From NCBI RefSeq assembly GCF_003463825.1, contig NZ_QSDY01000076.1, positions 1 through 7,957 of the forward strand: DNA of 7,957 bases. Reading direction: 5' to 3'. Each line of letters opens with the position of its first letter. Positions within the stretch are counted from its first letter, which is position 1. The translations under genes were made by a program, and so were the position numbers. Below are positions 5,436-7,957 of the stretch, piece by piece. The stretch comes from Veillonella sp. AM51-8BH. GTDB taxonomy: Bacteria > Bacillota > Negativicutes > Veillonellales > Veillonellaceae. The notes beneath the pieces were generated by a model. That model was not told where the DNA came from. It worked only from the letters and a program-made list of their open reading frames with translations, and made no database searches.

Positions 5436-6410
5436 TTATAGAGAGTGAGCTCGTAATTCTTCAGCAGAATGAGTAGAAATCCAAGCTGGTGGAATGTCGA
5501 ATACTGTGTAGCAACCTGTGCCGCCGTGTTTAGCAAGGCGGTAGATACCACGTGCATAAGCAACAAGTGCAGAGCCAGTGAATTCAGGGTTGGAGTCAAG
5601 TTTTAAGGAATACTCAACAACATGACGTGTGCCGTCAGTGCTTTCACCAGAGCGAAGAACGAAGCCACCATGTGGAATACCTTTATGGTCGCGATCAAGT
5701 TCTTCTTGAGAAATGAAGTTTACTACAGTTTCATAACCTACGAAGTAGTTTTCCATAGTTTTGATTTCGTTTTCAATTTTAGCTTTGTCCGCATCAGGAG
5801 CAGCCACTACATAGCACTCACGAAGGTGACCTTTGTAGCCATCAACGTCTGGAGTTTCACCATTACGGATAGCTTCAAGGTATTGTTCTTTAGGAACAGT
5901 GTATTGACGAGCATCAAGAACACCATCAATACGACGGATAGCATCGGAGTGACCTTGGGAAACGCCACGGCCCCAGAATGTATAAGATTTACCTTGAGGC
6001 AAGATGCTTTCAGCATATACACGTTGCAAAGAGAACATGCCTGGGTCCCAACCGCAAGAAATCAATGTAGCAGTTTTAGCTTCTTTAGCTACTTTGTCTA
6101 CATTAGCAAAATGCTCAGGAATACGTGCATGTGTATCGAAGGAATCGATACAGTTGAAGTATTTAGTTACCATTGGAGTTTGTTCGATAAGGTCTGTTGC
6201 AGAACCACCGCAAAGAACCATAACATCGATTTTACCTTTGAAGTTTGGTAGATCTTCCATAGTATATGTAGGAACACCAGAAACTGTTTTTAAACCTTTA
6301 CGACGAGAGAATACACCAACAAGCTCCATATCAGGTTGTAATTTTACGGATGCTTCAACGCCACGACCTAAGTTGCCGTAGCCAACGATACCAATACGAA
6401 TTTTGCTCAT
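5436..6410 (-). CDS. ddh: meso-Diaminopimelate D-dehydrogenase
   Basis: Ddh converts tetrahydrodipicolinate, ammonia and NADPH directly to meso-diaminopimelate, a one-step route to lysine and to the peptidoglycan cross-linking residue. The 324-residue length matches the family (about 320). The Rossmann nucleotide site is GYGNLGRG (residues 10-17), and VFSRRKG (33-39) fits the NADPH phosphate-binding strand. Substrate-side motifs include CIDSFDTH (about 87-94), CGWDPGMFS (119-127) and GRGVSQGHSDAIRRIDG (147-163). The C-terminal part carries the dimer region with GTGCYTVFDIPPAW. A TAGGAGG site precedes the ATG on the - strand. The frame is intact from start to stop. It has its own promoter and is separated from dapL by a terminator. 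Confidence 0.96.
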   Translation of the reverse strand: MSKIRIGIVGYGNLGRGVEASVKLQPDMELVGVFSRRKGLKTVSGVPTYTMEDLPNFKGKIDVMVLCGGSATDLIEQTPMVTKYFNCIDSFDTHARIPEHFANVDKVAKEAKTATLISCGWDPGMFSLQRVYAESILPQGKSYTFWGRGVSQGHSDAIRRIDGVLDARQYTVPKEQYLEAIRNGETPDVDGYKGHLRECYVVAAPDADKAKIENEIKTMENYFVGYETVVNFISQEELDRDHKGIPHGGFVLRSGESTDGTRHVVEYSLKLDSNPEFTGSALVAYARGIYRLAKHGGTGCYTVFDIPPAWISTHSAEELRAHSL

Positions 6411-6455
6411 ATTAGCCTCCTATATAAATCGAGAAATTTAATTATTAACATTTTT

Positions 6456-6464
6456 ATTATAGCA
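6456..6464 (-). promoter_or_regulatory. Extended -10 promoter of ddh
   Basis: On the - strand TGC-TATAAT is a perfect -10 with the TGn extension, about 45 bases before the ddh ATG. No clear -35 is present; the palindromic 14-mer at 6486-6499 lies just upstream. Confidence 0.6.
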
Positions 6465-6485
6465 CAAAACTAGGGCATTTGATAT

Positions 6486-6499
6486 TTTTCTATAGAATT
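6486..6499. promoter_or_regulatory. Shared 14-mer upstream of ddh (copy 1)
   Basis: TTTTCTATAGAATT, with the palindromic core TTCTATAGAA at 6488-6497, lies 26 bp upstream of the ddh -10. The identical 14-mer occurs upstream of dapL. It could be an operator or merely a common AT-rich motif of this genome. Confidence 0.35.
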
Positions 6500-6515
6500 A
6501 ATTGATGATATATAT

Positions 6516-6560
6516 AAAAGACCGATTGTACTCCTAATATAGGTGTACAATCGGTCTTTT
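6516..6560. terminator. Long hairpin terminator between dapL and ddh
   Basis: A perfect 16-bp stem: 6516-6531 (AAAAGACCGATTGTAC) pairs with 6545-6560, and CCTA/TAGG inside extends it. It lies about 55 bases past the restored dapL stop and ends that transcript on the - strand with TTTT then ATATAT. The + strand also shows a T-run. Confidence 0.9.
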
Positions 6561-6582
6561 TGTCTCTATAGGTATTAGTTTT

Positions 6583-6604
6583 CTATAGGGGATAAACCCT
6601 ATAG
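6583..6604. repeat. Small inverted repeat in the dapL 3' region
   Basis: CTATAGGG (6583-6590) and CCCTATAG (6597-6604) form an 8-bp stem with a 6-base loop between the dapL stop and its terminator. A third CTATAGG stands at 6566-6572. It may protect the transcript 3' end; no function is known. Confidence 0.5.
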
Positions 6605-6615
6605 TGATTATCCTA

Positions 6616-7844
6616 TTAGAATTTTAATGTTTTAATTCTTTCAACGGCACGAATTGTATTTTCACGGCTACCAAAAGCTGTTAAACGAAGGTAACCTTCG
6701 CCATGAGGCCAAAGCCAGAACCTGGTGTAGATACGATTTGAACTTGATCGAGCAAGATGTCGAATAATTCCCAACTTGTCATATTACCAGGTGTTTTTAA
6801 CCAAATGTATGGAGCATCTACGCCACCATATACAGTAAGGCCAATGGATTCAAGACCTTCTTTGATAATACGAGCATTTTCTTTGTAGTATGCAATGTTA
6901 GCACGAGTTTGTTCGCGGCCTTCTTTTGTGTATACTGCTTCAGCACCACGTTGGATGATGTAAGGAACACCATTGAATTTAGTGCATTGACGACGGTTCC
7001 ACATAGGGTTTAGTGGTTGGCGTTCACCGGATTTAGTTTTGCCAGTTACTTCTTTAGGCACTACAGCATAAGCACAACGTGTACCTGTGAAACCTGCAGT
7101 TTTGGAGAAGGAACGGAACTCGATAGCTACTTCGCGAGCGCCTTCGATTTCATAGATGGATTTTACAGTGTCTTCTGTACTGATGAAAGCTTCGTAAGCG
7201 GAGTCGAACATCAAAATCGCATCATTATCTTTACACCATTTAATCCATTCTGCTAAACGAGCACGGCTCAAAACAGTACCAGTTGGATTGTTTGGGGAGC
7301 AAAGATATACGATATCTACACGTTCAGAAGGAAATTCTGGAGAGAAATTGTTTTCCGCATAAGTAGGAAGGTATACAACCTTTTGGAAGATACCATCTAC
7401 TGCTTCACCAGTACGACCGCCCATAACGTTGGAATCTAGGTATACTGGGTACACTGGATCAGTAATAGCGATGATGTTATCTTCGCTGAATAATTCTTGG
7501 ATGTTACCAACATCAGATTTTGCACCATCGGAAACGAATACTTCGTCAATCGCAATGTCTACACCTAATGGTTTGTAGTCGCCATCAACAATAGCTTGAC
7601 GTAAGAAGTCATAACCTTGCTCAGGGCCGTAACCACGGAATGTTTCTGCTTTGCCCATTTCTTGAACGGCCTTGCTCATAGCATCGATAATTGCTGGAAC
7701 TAGTGGCAATGTAACATCGCCGATACCAAGACGAATAATGTCTGCATCTGGATGAGCTGCTTGATAATCTGCAACTTTTTTAGCAATATTTGCAAATAAA
7801 TAAGAACCTTGTAGGTTTAAATAGTTTTCATTAATATTAGCCAT
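6616..7844 (-). CDS. dapL: LL-Diaminopimelate aminotransferase, 3' end frameshifted
   Basis: DapL is a fold-type I PLP aminotransferase that turns tetrahydrodipicolinate directly into LL-diaminopimelate using glutamate, bypassing the acyl pathways; an epimerase (DapF) must follow. Family motifs are [16 protein letters not shown] (5-20), [12 protein letters not shown] (37-48), SDGAKSD (105-111), [16 protein letters not shown] (128-143), CSPNNPTGT (182-190) and [12 protein letters not shown] (245-256) with Lys248 as the PLP lysine. The uninterrupted frame stops at 6681 after GSGFG with a foreign tail. Adding one C in GGCCTCAT (near 6707) restores [20 protein letters not shown] and a stop at 6616-6618, giving 409 residues, the normal family length. 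As written the last conserved segment, which contains a substrate-binding Arg in relatives, is lost. A GGAG site precedes the ATG. Confidence 0.94.
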
Positions 7845-7878
7845 GATGACTCCTTTTTATAATTAGATTTCTCTATAT

Positions 7879-7907
7879 ATAGTAAATTATATAGAATAAT
7901 GACGCAA
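7879..7907 (-). promoter_or_regulatory. Candidate promoter of dapL
   Basis: On the - strand TTGCGT (7907-7902), 17 bp, then TACTAT (7884-7879). A perfect TATAAT also lies at 7891-7886 but lacks a -35 at normal spacing. Either would start transcription about 30-40 bases before the ATG. Confidence 0.45.
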
Positions 7908-7910
7908 GGA

Positions 7911-7924
7911 TTTTCTATAGAATT
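7911..7924. promoter_or_regulatory. Shared 14-mer upstream of dapL (copy 2)
   Basis: The same TTTTCTATAGAATT as at 6486-6499, here just upstream of the dapL -35 region. See copy 1 for interpretation. Confidence 0.35.
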
Positions 7925-7957
7925 TTTGCTTAATCTAAATAGTGTAAGTATTTTTTT

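Noticed and set aside
5622..6251. 209-codon + strand ORF
   Set aside because: Lies fully antisense to ddh, which has clear family motifs; the composition is that of a complement-strand shadow.

Overview
The window looks like chromosome from an AT-rich member of the Negativicutes, most likely Veillonella or a close relative. This is inferred from the AT-rich base composition, Gram-positive-like promoters and ribosome binding sites, the selenium genes selD-yedF-DUF3343, and two diaminopimelate (DAP) biosynthesis genes (ddh and dapL) close together. No RNA gene or ORF proves the genus.

Left part, + strand (about 1-3740): a DUF951 protein, then the selenium genes selD, yedF and a DUF3343 protein, then a nitroreductase-family flavoprotein and a CsbD-like stress protein. 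A perfect heptanucleotide tandem array (TAGCTGA, just over 10 copies) lies between selD and yedF. The section ends at a long perfect palindromic terminator shared with the convergent gene ychF.

Middle (3813-5435): ychF on the - strand, then a 516-bp stretch that gene callers would probably leave empty. I read this stretch as a type I toxin-antitoxin locus. It has a consensus promoter (TTTACA-17-TATATT), a 25-codon hydrophobic ORF resembling the holin-like/TxpA-type toxins, and complementary 5' and 3' UTR segments able to close the mRNA. It also has a strong terminator pointing the opposite way, as expected for an antisense antitoxin RNA.

Right part, - strand (5436-7844): ddh (meso-DAP dehydrogenase) and, upstream of it in its own transcription unit, dapL (LL-DAP aminotransferase). 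These are two different shortcuts from tetrahydrodipicolinate to DAP and lysine. Both upstream regions carry the same 14-mer with a palindromic core.

Three conserved genes (selD, yedF, dapL) each need exactly one extra base in a run of three identical bases to restore the family reading frame. This looks like systematic homopolymer contraction in the sequence, though real mutations cannot be excluded. I give the restored coordinates for these genes and describe the breaks.
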